A stretch of DNA of 64,000 nt from Bisporella sp. PMI_857 (lineage: Eukaryota > Ascomycota > Leotiomycetes > Helotiales > Helotiaceae). The notes under the pieces were generated by a model. The model did no database searches and was not told the origin of the DNA. It worked only from the letters and a program-made list of their open reading frames with translations. A program made the translations under genes and the position numbers. Positions within the stretch are counted from its first letter, which is position 1; every line of letters starts with the position of its first letter. Positions 11,245 through 22,868 of this stretch are shown here, in pieces. The stretch covers positions 62,001-126,000 of the forward strand of contig JAJSPD010000094.1 in assembly GCA_021307315.1 (NCBI GenBank). The letters are read 5' to 3'.

Positions 11245-12403
11245 TTGAGGATCGATTCCTCAACTTGCAGTCGATCATCAAGTTTACATAACACCCTATT
11301 CGTCGGGTCATGCGAGAGCAACGTATCCGGGAGAGATGGAGTACTTTTCCCAGAAGATCAAAGGAAAGAACGGAGAGGGAGAGCAGAGCCTCATACTCCT
11401 CAAACTGCTTCGCAATCCATCCTCCGGAACCATGCGCCCGAACGAGCCGCATCATATATACCAAATGACATTCAAGTCACTTCCTCTTGTCCTCCCAGCG
11501 AGATCGGTAGACTCCTCGCACGACCAGCATCGAGTTTAGCCGAAGACCCAAGAGATCTGGTCCACGTTCAACTCCCAGCAAATTGCCCCGTCTGCTTCAA
11601 TCTTGACCCATACGAGGCTCCACCAGACGGCTCCTCGGAAACATCATGGGCCAAAGCGGAATACAACATCACTGACGACCGACCAGTCGGAATGATTACC
11701 AACAATTCAGACCAGCTACTAAAGGCTGCTCAAGGTGGGTGTTTCTATTGCGGCATAGTCACATCGGCACTCGGGGCAGTACACCCTAGCTGGACGACCG
11801 AGAAAACGTTCGTTCATATCTTTCTGGCAACTGGCCTGCCTGTGGTCGTGCGTCTACAGTTTGGCTGGAGGGATAGCGTTGTCGGTGACCCCCCTTCAAG
11901 AAGCTCTGGTCCCGATGATTTGTGGGGGGGCCGGAAAATGGAATACACCATTATGTGTCTAGATGAGTCGAAGCCGCCCATAGAGATTGAGATCTATAGG
12001 CCCGTCATTCCAGATGACCAGCTCACCGTTGGTGGTAAGACATTCCGCCCAGTTTTTAGAAATAGTTGACACGAGACATTTGGTGACGGCCGTAATCAGA
12101 CATTGCGCTAGCACCCCTCGTTCAGAATGTGGGCTTTGCAGAGGAGACCTCGGGGCACGTTTGGACTCGGGAATGCTTCGACTTCATCAAAGATAATCTT
12201 GAGTGTTGCATCAAGCAACATAAGTGCAGTAAAGATGGCGAATCCCCATTACTCCCCGACCTCGTCATCTGGATCGAGGCCAACAATGCAAGTGACATTC
12301 AGCTTCTGGAGCCAAAGAATGTCCGCGCCCCGTTTATCGCACTAAGCTACTGCTGGGGCCCTTTGGACTCGACTACGTACCTCACAAATGTACAAAATTG
12401 TTG
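11245..12403 (+). pseudogene. HET-domain gene, truncated inside the HET domain
   Basis: From about 11575 the frame reads as the N-terminal region of fungal HET proteins: Cys pairs CPVCFNLDP and CFYCGIV, then VVVRLQFGW and IEIEIYRPV. It stops at 12067 and the related sequence resumes in another frame from about 12120 (ECFDFIKDNLECC, KQHKCSK). It reaches the first HET motif, APFIALSYCWGP, with DSTTYLTN, and ends at 12401-12403. Everything after the start of HET is missing. On the opposite strand, sequence from another gene begins within a few bases of this end, so a rearrangement breakpoint lies at about 12,400. The part from 11245 to 11570 is less certain coding sequence. Confidence 0.7.
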
Positions 12404-15400
12404 AGGCTGAAAAGATCACTATCTGAATATGGACTGGAGCCTAGCTGAGCTCTTGTCAAATGAAGGAGTGCGTTTGTGCCATCCACAAGCCATCCTCGAC
12501 GGTCCCCAACGTCATAGGACCACTTTCATGTTGTGTGCGGAATGGATTTCCTGTTGATAGGGTCCTACCCGAGATAGATAGATTGGCGTGTCCTTGTTTC
12601 CTCGGGTGAATGAGACGCCACCACTAATATAGTTGCCAACCACGATAGATGCTTTTTCGATGGCGATTCCGGCTGATGCGAGATTTGGACCCGGCCATTT
12701 GATCTCTTCATATTTGACATCCGCTGTGCCGGCCCGGATCTCGACGGAGGACGTCCAGCCTAAAAAATGACGCGACAAGGGTAAACAAGCGGTGTCTATA
12801 TTGCGTAGCAACGCCTGTTCGGGGCATCGATCAGAAGCAGTCAAGTACGAAATCCGGCCGCCGTCCTGCTCGAACAGGTAGTGCCATAGTACAGATCTCT
12901 TCAATCGCTTCATAGGGCAAAACAAGGTCGAAAATCCTTTAACTAGCAAGCCTCTATCAAAGGTGGTAACTCTTTAGGCTTCTCCCAAACCTGCCATCAT
13001 GTTCAGTGGAATTTACAGTCCCTTCTCTGCCTGCAGCCTTGCTAGTATTGGAAAGCCCTGCACTATGACTGGATTCTTGAAGAGTGGAAACCAGCATGCA
13101 CCTGTCACTCTTGCTCCGAGTTGTTGTATGTTGATGCCCACATATTGGAACGATATCGTGAACATCTCATCCCGAAATGTTATATCGGGCGTACAATACG
13201 AAGGCTGGTTGCTAGAAGGTGATGACCTGAGAGCTGCACTCAGCCACACTAGTTGTTGCCCTATCTCTGCTATCATCAAATCAGAGCCTGTTATCACAAC
13301 AGAAAGCCCAAGAACGGAGACATCGAGTTCGAGCTGGGTGCCGTCCAGCAAAGATACTATTTTGATTAGCTTTCAAGAAGTCATATCATGTCGCAGAATA
13401 TCTAACTTTTGTGAGATTGGCCAATTCCAGCATCCATCACATCTTGCAAGGCGCATAATGTTCCAGTCCCGGTAGCTGGCCAGACTTGATGCATATAGTC
13501 TGCGCAGGTCGTTGCTTGAACGTCAACACCAGAACCGGTGAGGGTAATGACTGATCCAAGTTGGACGTGCTCCAGGCCCGGAAATTGCTCTTTCATAAAT
13601 GTTGCCAGTGGCCAATCAGCAGTTTTGAATGTTGCCGTGGCCGAATTTCTACATGAGTCTAAACCCTTCAGGATGCTTTTCCTAATGCTTTCTGCTATTG
13701 TGCCCTCGGAATCTGTCAGTAAAAGAACAGATTTTACCTTGGCCAGAAAAGTTTGGTATGCAGTGCTTCCAGCGAGAAACTTCCATGCCTCTGGAAAATG
13801 GACTATAGCATAGCCTTCATCTTCATCTTCATCTTCAACATTGGTACTCATGGTTTCATATTCATCCGTCCTCGTATTTGGGTTGTTCCAAAAAAAGGCT
13901 CATCTTCTCTGCCAAGGTCAACCCTGCCTGTGCTTTCAGGGAATCGTGTTTTCCCGCCTCCTCATCTTCATCCAGTTCATTCTCAGGCTCTAGCTCTTCC
14001 TTGTGTGCGAACTCTTTCAAGGACGCATCGAGGAGATTCGCAATTCGGCTGCAGGAAATCAGCTTGCGTACTGTAGAGACCATCATAATCAACAAAGCGG
14101 TACTCACCGTCTGTGGTGTCGGATAAACACCATAGCATCTGGAATATCAAGGATCGCATGAAGGTCCTCAAATGTCCGGCTGATATCTTCTTTTGGAAGG
14201 TGTAATAGCCTGCTTAATGAAGAGGTAGAAAGAGGCGAGAGTAATACCACTATACTTCCAAGCTTATGCTTTAACATACCGTATACCTCTTTTTTCTCCT
14301 CGTTCGTAAATTCCGAGGAGATCGAGTGCTCGAGAACGGTAAGGTAGATTTCGTTGAGGTGCTTTTCCGGGGCGGTAATAGCACCACTACTACCCTTGAG
14401 AATTGTATCCAGTCTCTTACGTGCGAATTGCTTCCCTTCACGGATAAAACGACATGTCGTTGCTGCCCAAATAAAGAGGCCACAAGCGTATAGAACCAGG
14501 TGTCGCAGAACCACTTCGCCTGGCCAGTCTGCCCTAAGACTCCACTCATGCCTGATTATCCCTAGATTGTATTCTAGGAATAGAGAGATTTCATGGTGAA
14601 TAATCGTAGGCGGTACGTTATGGAGTACAAAGTCTTGATGGTCGGCGTCAGAGATCTGGTAGAAGCCGTGGCGTATCGGGATTTCAGGCCTGCTTGTTAA
14701 CAAGACCCGAAGTCGGGGAGTTTTTAGTGTTCGAGCTTCAGCTAAAAGTTGCAAAATCATCCGAATATGCTCATCTTTGTCGCACTCATCCAGAGCATCG
14801 ATTACTAACACGTAAGAGGACGGAGACGAGCCGCTGCCAAATTTTAACAACGGGAAGAAAATAAGCTGGCTCCACTGGTCACGGAAAGACTGGCTTGCAA
14901 TATCCTTGCGGTTGGAAATAGCATCACAAATGTAGTGTCGGAGAGAAGGCATGTTGTTTGCGAGCTGTATAGCAATACTTGTAAAGAACTTGCCGGCATG
15001 GCCCACATCTCCACCACCTCTTGAGAAAAAGAAGCTGGCCCCAAGGCGGTCTTTCTCACAGTATCTCTGGGCAATGGTCCGTGCAATTGCCGATTTCCCC
15101 GTGCCGGCTAAGCCATTAAGCCAGAATATACACCGCCCATCTTCTCCATCGGCCCAGTCGCATATCTCTTGTAGTAAGTCAACTCGGGTGTTAGGAAGGC
15201 AAGTAGGATCTTGTTGGCGGTCGAATGAATTGAACGCCGCCCCGGCAGCGGATGGAAGACGGTCCAGCTCTAGGTTGAGGGATTAGCGCTCCTTCCGATT
15301 GCTATATAAAGTGTAACATCAAATGTTTGAGACTCACCTTTTAAAGATATGTCTCCTTCGCAGAGCCATTTAAACGCTTTTTCCTTCAAAGGTTTGTTGA

Positions 15401-16124
15401 TCTCCTCTCGGAGCCGCTTTAACGCTTTCTTTTCCCCCTCGCCATAAAGGAGAGGGATCTGGATATCGAAAATTCCAAATAGCGAGTATGCCTTGTCCTC
15501 TTTGCGTGTAGTCTGGCGGTCTTCCGCCCATGATAACCGGTCTTCGATGTCGAATTGTGATAAAGGTGCTCCCCGGTGCGCGGAAACCGTAATTCCTGTT
15601 ATTTCGTGGATTTGTCGCTCTAAGCTTTTCTTGTCCCCTAGACGGACTCTTTCTTGAGAGAAAAATTCAACCGAGCCTGGACCCGGGGCTAGCAGCTCCT
15701 GGAGAGTCCAGCCTCGAGTAAACCATTTACTTGACCGAAATGCTGTTTCCCAAGTACATTCGGTGGACGAATCACTTACTCTCCGCTTCTTTGTCGACAC
15801 ATCCGAAAGATAGACATAGCATTTGGCCGCATTCTGATACCAGCGAAACATCGAGTTGATAGCCTCTTGAAGCTCAACAGCATTAGATTTGTTGATACAG
15901 CAGGTGTCTACCCAAAAGTACTGCAAGTGATCGCGTCTGGCCTGTTCTCCGCAGAATCTGATCTTGTCAAAGCCCGTCTTGCTCTTTCCATTCCCTTCTA
16001 TCATGTCCTTGAAGGTGACCTCATCCAGTCCCCATGTATGTGAAAGTATAGTGTATAAGGGAATATTGTCGAAGAACTCCGTCAGGCTGAACTTGCCATC
16101 GTTATGGTATTCTAGGAGGTGCAT
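12398..16124 (-). pseudogene. HET-NACHT gene fused to a conserved C-terminal module, with lesions
   Basis: Exons on the minus strand are 16124-15338, 15269-14108, 14048-13407 and 13356 to about 12398. The introns are 15270-15337, 14049-14107 and 13357-13406; all are 50-68 bp, in phase, with branch-like sites. Exon 1 encodes a HET domain (YTILSHTWG, FWVDTCCINK, FTRGWTLQELLAPGPG, YSLFGIFDIQIPLLYGEG). Exon 2 encodes NACHT (GLAGTGKSAIA, LVIDALDECD, LLTSRPEIP). Where relatives continue to LRLHHPSFRDFL, this gene switches at DIPD/AMVFIRHH to a different family: an acidic linker, VHFPEAWKFLAGS, ITLTGSGVD, LVWLSAALRSSP, SSVEIRAGTADVKY, SFTRGNKDTPIYL and GWLVDGTNALLHL. That family is widespread in Pezizomycotina without assigned function. 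Lesions: a frameshift near 13,857, nonsense codons near 12,980 and 13,013, a frameshift at about 12,513, and truncation at 12,398. Confidence 0.82.
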
Positions 16125-16768
16125 TATTCAGACAGGATCTGAGAGGATGTCCGAACGAAAATTGTCGGTGGATAGTTGTCGCAGGGTCGATATGCATGTA
16201 TTTGTTGAGTCAGGAGTATAGATTGGATCGAGGGTGTGCTTACGACAGCCTCGCAGCACGGCATGGTACACCATCGCTTCGAGCGCGCCAGACAGCCGAT
16301 CGCGGCCAGCCACTGTAGTAAATCATGGAAGCTGTCTGGACTATTTCAAGCGAGTCTGATGCGCGGTCGAGCCATGCATCGTCTTTCCATCACTGAAGCG
16401 CATCTTGTGGTGAGGAGGAGCCTCTATATCAGCGCTGAAGGTAGAGCGAAAGCAGTGCAATGTCAGAATGTGTGAAGCATTTCAAGCCCGCGCCTTGATA
16501 TATGTAGGGAAATGTTGCAGATCGTGGGAGACTAATAAGGATCTTGCCGTTCAGCTTCGGTGTAAGTTAGAAAGGCTAAGCATCCGTGCGTCTTACGATA
16601 TCCGGATTTAGCCTATATAACAAGAATAAGTTAACAGGTTTTTCAGAAATAAAAATAGATTGGCTATGTTCGCGACCGCAAATTCTAACATCTTTAATTC
16701 AAACCTTCACTTCGCCGCAGGCATACCCAACGAACGTGCCACTTTACTCAGTAGCAGTCTCTTACAAG

Positions 16769-17104
16769 ATGTGCTATTTCGATCAGGAGCTTTACACGTG
16801 TAACGACTGGAAGTGGTCTTCATTCCGTCAGCATTGCTCGAAAGCGTGCCGCGTAAGTGAAACTTGCAGCACGAAGCTCATTATGAAAACACGCTACATT
16901 AGCCATAAATGCAAGACCTGCAAGCAAATTGAGGCAAAAAAGCGCCGCATCCGCAAGTTGGATGATAATATCAAGCGCTGGAGTGTTGAACCAGAGCGTT
17001 GGAGAGCATCGATAGAACGTTCTACGGACGACATCTGCCACTTATATGGCCAAATCATTCAGCGGGAGATGGCCCGATCCACTAAACAGAACAACCTCCG
17101 TTGA
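16769..17104 (+). CDS. small Cys-rich conserved fungal protein
   Basis: I start at ATG 16769 (MCYFDQELYTCNDWKW), the conserved start of a short family common in Leotiomycetes. Four or five conserved cysteines follow (CSKACRVSETC, CKTCKQIE) and then a basic, helical C-terminus, 111 residues in all. The Cys pairs suggest a small metal-binding or disulphide fold, but there is no signal peptide. No introns are seen. The function is unknown. The end overlaps the region where a kinase fragment in another frame begins, so the two are separate loci. Confidence 0.6.
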   Translation: MCYFDQELYTCNDWKWSSFRQHCSKACRVSETCSTKLIMKTRYISHKCKTCKQIEAKKRRIRKLDDNIKRWSVEPERWRASIERSTDDICHLYGQIIQREMARSTKQNNLR

Positions 17105-17132
17105 ACATAATGACGTTAGCGTTGTTTCTGCC

Positions 17133-17516
17133 ATTATGCCACCAGATATTAGCGATAATCACCAGCACGGTGTATCCCGCTTTCACCTTGCTAGTATAGT
17201 TGGTCTTTTGGGACCTCCTCCCCTCGAGTTCCTCCAGCGAAGCGAGTGCAGCTCCGTCTACTTCGATGACAGAGGTAAGGACTTGATTCCAAGGATGTGC
17301 ATCCGCCAACCTAATATGTATACGACAGGCAACTGGAAGTGTCTGAATCCTATCCTGTCAGTGTCTTGGGAAGATTCCGAGAGGAATCTCGAGGTTTCCA
17401 ATAAGAAAGGCTTCCTCGACTTCGTCCGCAAAATGGTCCAGTGGACGCCAGAATCGAGAGCGTCGCCCTCTGAGCTATTAGAAGACCCTTGGCTTCTTGG
17501 AGATGTGGAGGAGTAG
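17133..17516 (+). pseudogene. protein-kinase C-lobe fragment (SRPK-like) with one intron
   Basis: The fragment shows LASIVGLLGPPPLEFLQRSE then, after an intron at 17275-17328 (GTAAGG to ACAG, 54 bp), GNWKCLNPILSV, GFLDFVRKMVQW and PESRASPSELLEDPWL. This is the end of the C-lobe of the SRPK-like kinases frequent in fungal genomes (the PWL box at the end of subdomain XI). The N-lobe, catalytic loop and DFG are absent upstream, so it is a 5'-truncated copy. The splice sites remain intact. The intron could be read through without a stop, but removing it restores the family spacing. Confidence 0.7.
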
Positions 17517-17989
17517 GAGTTGGTCTTGGTTTGATAACCTAGGCAGCCACTGGTAGGTGTCGATGCCTTTTAGGGTTTGAACTGGAACACGGCTAGCATC
17601 TACCAATCATCATAGTCTTTAAAGGAGTATTGACTTCTAGTTGTGTCATATGGCATCGAAATCAATGGTTCCCAATTCCCTGTACTTCATGCATCGCGAC
17701 GAGGTAACAACCAGCATGCAAAGAGTCAACGCTTCAACTCCGTACCACCCACCTATCATTTCACTAGCAGCCATAACCAGCTGGAAGTATTAATCCAGAG
17801 GTATAACGAGTTGGCCAAGTCAATAGGTGAGGGAATGTTGCCTAATGGAGAGGTAGTCACGATATGGTCGACTGCAGGAAGTTTCATTGATCGTTTTTGG
17901 ACTACCCTGAGCAATGCGGTAGTTAAGTCACTATAGTAGATACTGTACGTCACTCGTCCAAAAGAATGAATTGAACTACCATCTAATTG

Positions 17990-19527
17990 CTACCCCTTTC
18001 TCGCCTTTCCCCGTGTCGTACTTGACCGCTGTCTCTTGGATATTCCCTGGGGATTCGCTGAGACCATAGATATCGGATTGCCTGCAACCTTCCGCTTTGG
18101 CCTTGATTGGGCTATACTCTTCAGTGAATCCGTAGAAGTAATCCCGGTCGGGCCTTTAGCCGTGCTAGGTTCTGGCGGCTCTAGCCGTTTGCTTCTTCGT
18201 GGGAGTATGCTAGCAGTCTGGGGTAGTGGTTCAACAATATCTAGGCCAGATAACAATGGAGGGTCACCGGGGGACATCTCTTGAGAGGCGTTCGGCCGTC
18301 GCTGAGGTCTCGGCCTTTTCTTTCCGGTGGCTTTTGATACCTTTGATGAATGGACTGGGCCAAGAGATGCACTTGCCACAGGCTGCGGCTGCCCATCTTT
18401 ATGGGAGGGCTTTTTCCTGCTTGGCCGCAACGCCTGCCCTGTTGTAGGACGAAGAACCTGTTTACCCGTTCTAGGGCGAAGTGAATTCGATGCAGAGGGA
18501 GAGCGCTCGGCGTCGCCATTCTCTAATCTGGCGGAATCAACGTCCCAAGACGGTCCTTGCTGAGACGTATTCATGATGTCAGATGTTTGGCGATGATTTG
18601 ACGCAACGGGAGAAGGGGATCCAAAAATACGTCTGCTTGGTGCCTCATGGCTGCCGTTCACGAGCGGGTTCGCTGGAACAGGAGCAGGATCGTCGGCGGC
18701 TTCCTCTTCAAGGGGCTCTTCATGCTTCCACGACATCCCAGGTAGTATACCCCATCTTCCGTTCCAAATCCCTCGCTTTGTCCAGGTGTTCTTGACATTC
18801 TCGTATGCCCTCGTGTTGATGTCGGCAGCGTCAGTGCCTTCCCCATTGGCGGATTCGTCTTGGATTCGTTGGCGCTCCTTCGATATCTGATAGACGAACT
18901 GATGGTATGGACGTGAGGCCTCACGTTCCCGCTCCCGTACGGCTCGTCGCTCTGCAATTCGTTGCTTCTCGTTATCGCTCTTCGGCCGTCTCGGTTTCGG
19001 CGGCGGCGGCTTTAGAGACGTACCAAAAGAAAATGGACGTGGAGACACTGTTTCCGTGTCCGTCTCCAATTCAGACTCAAGCTCAAGCGGTTCTTCATGC
19101 TTCCATAGTCCATCCGCCGTGTTATCCCACTTGTTCTTCCAGATGCCTTGCTCAATCCAGCGTTTCTTGACCACTTCACGAGCGTCTTCGTCGAAGGTGC
19201 GATCGATACTCCGATACGTATGCATTCTCGTACGCGGATCTGCGTACCAAATCCGCTTTCTCTCTTCTTCTACCTCGGCTTCGAATTGTCTCTGAGGAAG
19301 CGAGGCCGCACGCTCCTCTATGAGCTGGTATCGTCGCCGCTCCCTACGTCGCTGCGAGTATCAGGGCTCGCAGATCGAGTTGTCGTGCCGGATGGGTTCG
19401 ATGTATATGATGGTGGAGACTGGCTAAACCGCATTCTTGCGCGATCGAGTCCCAGCGGATCTACCTCCAACCTGTCGAGAGCTCTGTGAACTCTCACCAA
19501 GCCATCCCCTCGGAGATTGTCGGCCAT
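17990..19527 (-). CDS. conserved fungal protein with paired GIW..W..WKHE repeats; probable frameshift near the start
   Basis: The first 55-60 residues start at ATG 19527 (MADNLRGDGLVRVHRALDRL), a conserved opening. The rest is in another frame, entering near 19,345 (RRRYQLIEERAASLPQRQFE) and ending at 17990. Two copies of one motif are visible: KKRWIEQGIWKNKW with GLWKHEEPLE, and KNTWTKRGIWNGRW with MSWKHEEPLE. Between and after them lie coiled, Arg/Glu-rich and then long Pro/Ser/Lys-rich disordered stretches ending in basic clusters, which suggests a nuclear protein. The joint near 19,345 is either a one-base lesion or an intron I cannot place. Function is unknown. The sequence is GC-richer than its surroundings. 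Confidence 0.6.
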
Positions 19528-20080
19528 GGACGACGTTTATTTTGACTGCACAGGTAAAGATCGCGATGTAGAGGGAAAGTCTGCGTGAATTAGATGTGTC
19601 GGTGAAGTGAAGGCGAACACTGGCTCTGTGCTGATGGTAGTCTGGATGAGAGATTGTTTTCGAATAAAATGAAGGATTTAACATTGCGTTGAGTGCAAGA
19701 TGCGGTTGCAGTAGTAGGCGGAGTTGGTGCCCGCGATGGTGGCGTGTGTTGGAATATATTTTAGTATTAGCGCTTTGGCTGCAGTGTGATTCGAGCGACT
19801 CAGAATACCGCCGGCTCTTGACCCCAGGATCGCGATTGCAACCAACAATCCCCGACCACCCCGCTCTCATCGAACGACCGACCATGAAACGCCTTGCTCA
19901 TATACTCAGTTCGCTCGTGACCGTAAGACAGATGACTGGGACTGCAACAGACAAATCATTGCAGCTCAAATCCACCTGGTATTTGTATTCTTCACACTGA
20001 TCGAATATACTTTTACTCCTCTTCTGGCTCTCATACATTTACCTTCCCTCACTTCAGCATTGCTCTATCCTTTGCTCGGT

Positions 20081-21779
20081 ATGCCTCGTCCTCAACGTCA
20101 TCCGCTTGCCTTGTTTTCCCTCAAACCCTTCAACGACCGAGCCCACGATGTTGTCGCCCATCCGTGCAACGGCCACCTCGTCTCAACATTGCCCGACGGT
20201 GTACCTGCTCTCGACATCGGTTTCAATATCCGCTCGAAGTCGTGCGATACCCTTGCCACACTTGGACGTGGTGATACCGATATCTTTGTGGAAGGATCTA
20301 GCATCGCGAAGGTAAAATGTTCTTTTGAGATCGACCTGGATTCTAGAGTCGTTATGCTCTACGATAGGTCCAACGGTCTAACGACTCAAGTCTCTGGTGA
20401 CAATACTACGCCATTCGAGCATGGACGTCGTCGTCGAGTTGTCGTGCAGGACGGACTCAATACTATAATCGGAATGGGTGGTGTAGGGTGTGACCTCGTT
20501 CAATTCAAATTAGAATGGAATCCAAATCCTACTCAAACGATAGAGAAGGTCAAGAGCCGGGAAGGCGTGCCTTGCGGCCAAGACGAAAACCCACGCTTCG
20601 TTCGAACTGTGGATGAGGCGCCAACCGTTTTACCATCTCAAAGGGTGACAAGAATCCACACACCAGGCGAGCGGAAGCTGAGGATGAGATACGAGATAGT
20701 AGGACCTCCGCTCGGAGCGGGGCAGTTTGGGATCGTACACAAATGCATCGACGTGGATTCAGGGAAGTTTATGGCTGTCAAGGTTTGACACGTCCTCCGG
20801 GAAAATCACAGGAAGACTGGAGAGAAGAGTTGCATCATACACTGAAGCGTGAAGTGGAAACTCTTTCTGATATCAGCCACGTGAGTTAAGACTTCTGCAA
20901 TCTTCTGATACTCATGAACTAATATTAATGCCAGCCACACATCGTTGATTATATCGCGTCACAAGGCTGGGATGGACAAGAGTAGAGATATTTATGGGTC
21001 TAAAAGAAGGGACCTTGGAGTCATTGGTCGAGAGTAGTGGCGGCCTTCCTACGCCTGTTGCGGACTCCGTCTTCCCGCAAATGCTCCAAGCACTTGACTG
21101 TCTTGCATACAACGGCATCGTTCATCGAGATGTGAAGCCAGAGAACATTCTCTACGTATCGCGACCGGGCGGTGAATATCAGTTCCAGCTGGGAGATTTT
21201 GGACTCTGCAACCGTATTATTGACGCCGCAACATTTGCCGGCACCTACCTTTATATGCCCCCCGAGATGCTTCAGGAAGGAGATCAGACACACAAGGTAG
21301 ATGTTTGGTCACTCTTTGTCACGATGCTGTGGATATTGGATGCAGGAGAGTTTCGTCAGAGGTCCAATCGGTTTAAGACTGTTGCGGAGGTCCAGCGGGC
21401 AGTTTTGTCTGCAGCCTTGAACGTGGATTCGGTTTCAAAGATTCGGGAAATGGCAGCCGTCAACCCGAAGGAGCGTGCTTCTGCGGCACAGATGCTTGTC
21501 AAGTACTACAATGGAGTTGGGCTTAGCACTCCACGGAATCAGGTCCCAGCTCTCATCAGCAGTCCTTCACCCGCAATCACCGCCGCCAGAGCTTCGGTCC
21601 CAGCTATTCCCGCCTTGACAACTCGGACTACACAAGCTAAACCGAGAGGCTTCCAAAAGAATAAGAATATATTTGCGGTTGCTACTCCGTACCGTGTCGA
21701 GAAAGCTCGCGATCCCTTCTCCGCACAACAAGCCCCTCGCCGGCTACAAGATCTCCGCCTCAAACCAGACAAGAGCTGA
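20081..21779 (+). pseudogene. FHA-domain serine/threonine kinase, two one-base lesions
   Basis: ATG 20081 is the first in frame (MPRPQRHPLALF). Residues about 40-140 resemble an FHA phosphothreonine-binding domain (TLATLGRGDTDIFVEGSS, then KCSFEIDLDSRVVML). A complete kinase domain follows: LGAGQFGIVHKC, MAVKV, GIVHRDVKPENIL, LGDFGLCN, YMPPEML and KVDVWSLFVTMLW. After it come about 110 Ala/Pro/Arg-rich residues. One clear intron is at 20881-20934. A one-base loss before the stop at 20786-20788, and another near 20,982 (TAG after GGACAAGAG), are each required to keep the kinase in frame. With every catalytic residue present, this is either a very recent pseudogene or two consensus errors. It is comparable in layout to Chk2/Rad53-like kinases, but without clear orthology. 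Confidence 0.75.
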
Positions 21780-22868
21780 ATTTTGATACTTCTGTCGCAG
21801 CGAAGATTAAATTCTCGATGGATATCAGATTAGTGCCTTTCGTGTCAGTTCAGAGTCAAATGGACGACGGACACTAGGCGGGAACAGCGGAAGGTAGAGA
21901 CCATCCATCTTCCCTACGGATCCGAAGAGGCGGGCAAGAATTCTTAACCAGAAGTTTGCAAGCATCAGAGATGACGACTAAACGAAGCCATAATTCGATG
22001 AGCTATGCAAAGGCATCGAGATCCCCAAGACAATCGTGCCTTACTCGAAAATCGCATTCGGGCACGAGGTTTCAGCCGAAATTTCGGGGTTTTGAGAGAT
22101 GGAACTGCAGCTCTTAAACGTGCTGTGAGTCACTAGCAATTGATCTTTTACCACATCACTTTCCCGAAATATCGGTGAGCGGTTTGGGATCGCGGGGAAC
22201 GGGAGTTTGGAGAGGAGAGGTCTCCTGGCAAATGTTATTTTCTCCATGCGCAACGCACTAGGTCAGAAAGTGTTGAACCACGTGATAGCATATTTTCTTC
22301 CGCGTGTGATTGAAATGGTGTCTAATATTCTAGAATCGTCAGAACGGCGTCCACGTTCGAGGAATGCGACCAGGACAAAATGAATCCTGGTGTGCAGGCC
22401 AAAAGGGATCCTGGTTTTGAGAATGAGTAAAAAGTCTCATTGGATTGAAAGGGTTCGCACTGCGTCGAATACGGTGGTAATTTTAGATATGACGCGTGTA
22501 CCGTACTGTATTATGAGATCATCATGTGTCGGAACCAAATCGGGACCCTCGCTAATCTGAGGATCGTTCTCATCCAGCCTATTGGAAGCCGGTTTCCCCT
22601 GACCACCATCGCGTTGCTGAGCAAACACATGGCATCAAGCCCCACCCCTTGGGAACCGCAATTTCTATCTGCAAAATGTGCGCCAAATGTGGAAATGGCT
22701 CGTCCACGCTGAGAACAGCCTAACATGTGCTTTGATTACCGCTTCTAAAATTTGGAGAAAGCTGGAAGTGAATTGGTGCTATTGAAACATGGGATCTTCA
22801 TTAAAAGGCGGAACAATTCACGGTATCTCCAGAAATCGACCCCAGCAACGCCCTCATCTCTAAATTGA
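21780..22868. other. gene-free stretch
   Basis: No protein family, repeat or RNA is recognisable. Short frames on both strands overlap. The right end may hold a missing first exon of the next locus, but I cannot identify one. Confidence 0.45.

Noticed and set aside
10778..11464. Minus-strand open frame of 228 codons
   Set aside because: It overlaps frames on the plus strand that lead into a HET gene. Its composition (Arg/Cys/Trp-rich) is typical of antisense sequence.
17643..17936. 97-codon frame on the plus strand
   Set aside because: It begins at GTG, has no ATG near the start, no family resemblance and no intron evidence. It may be real but I cannot support it.
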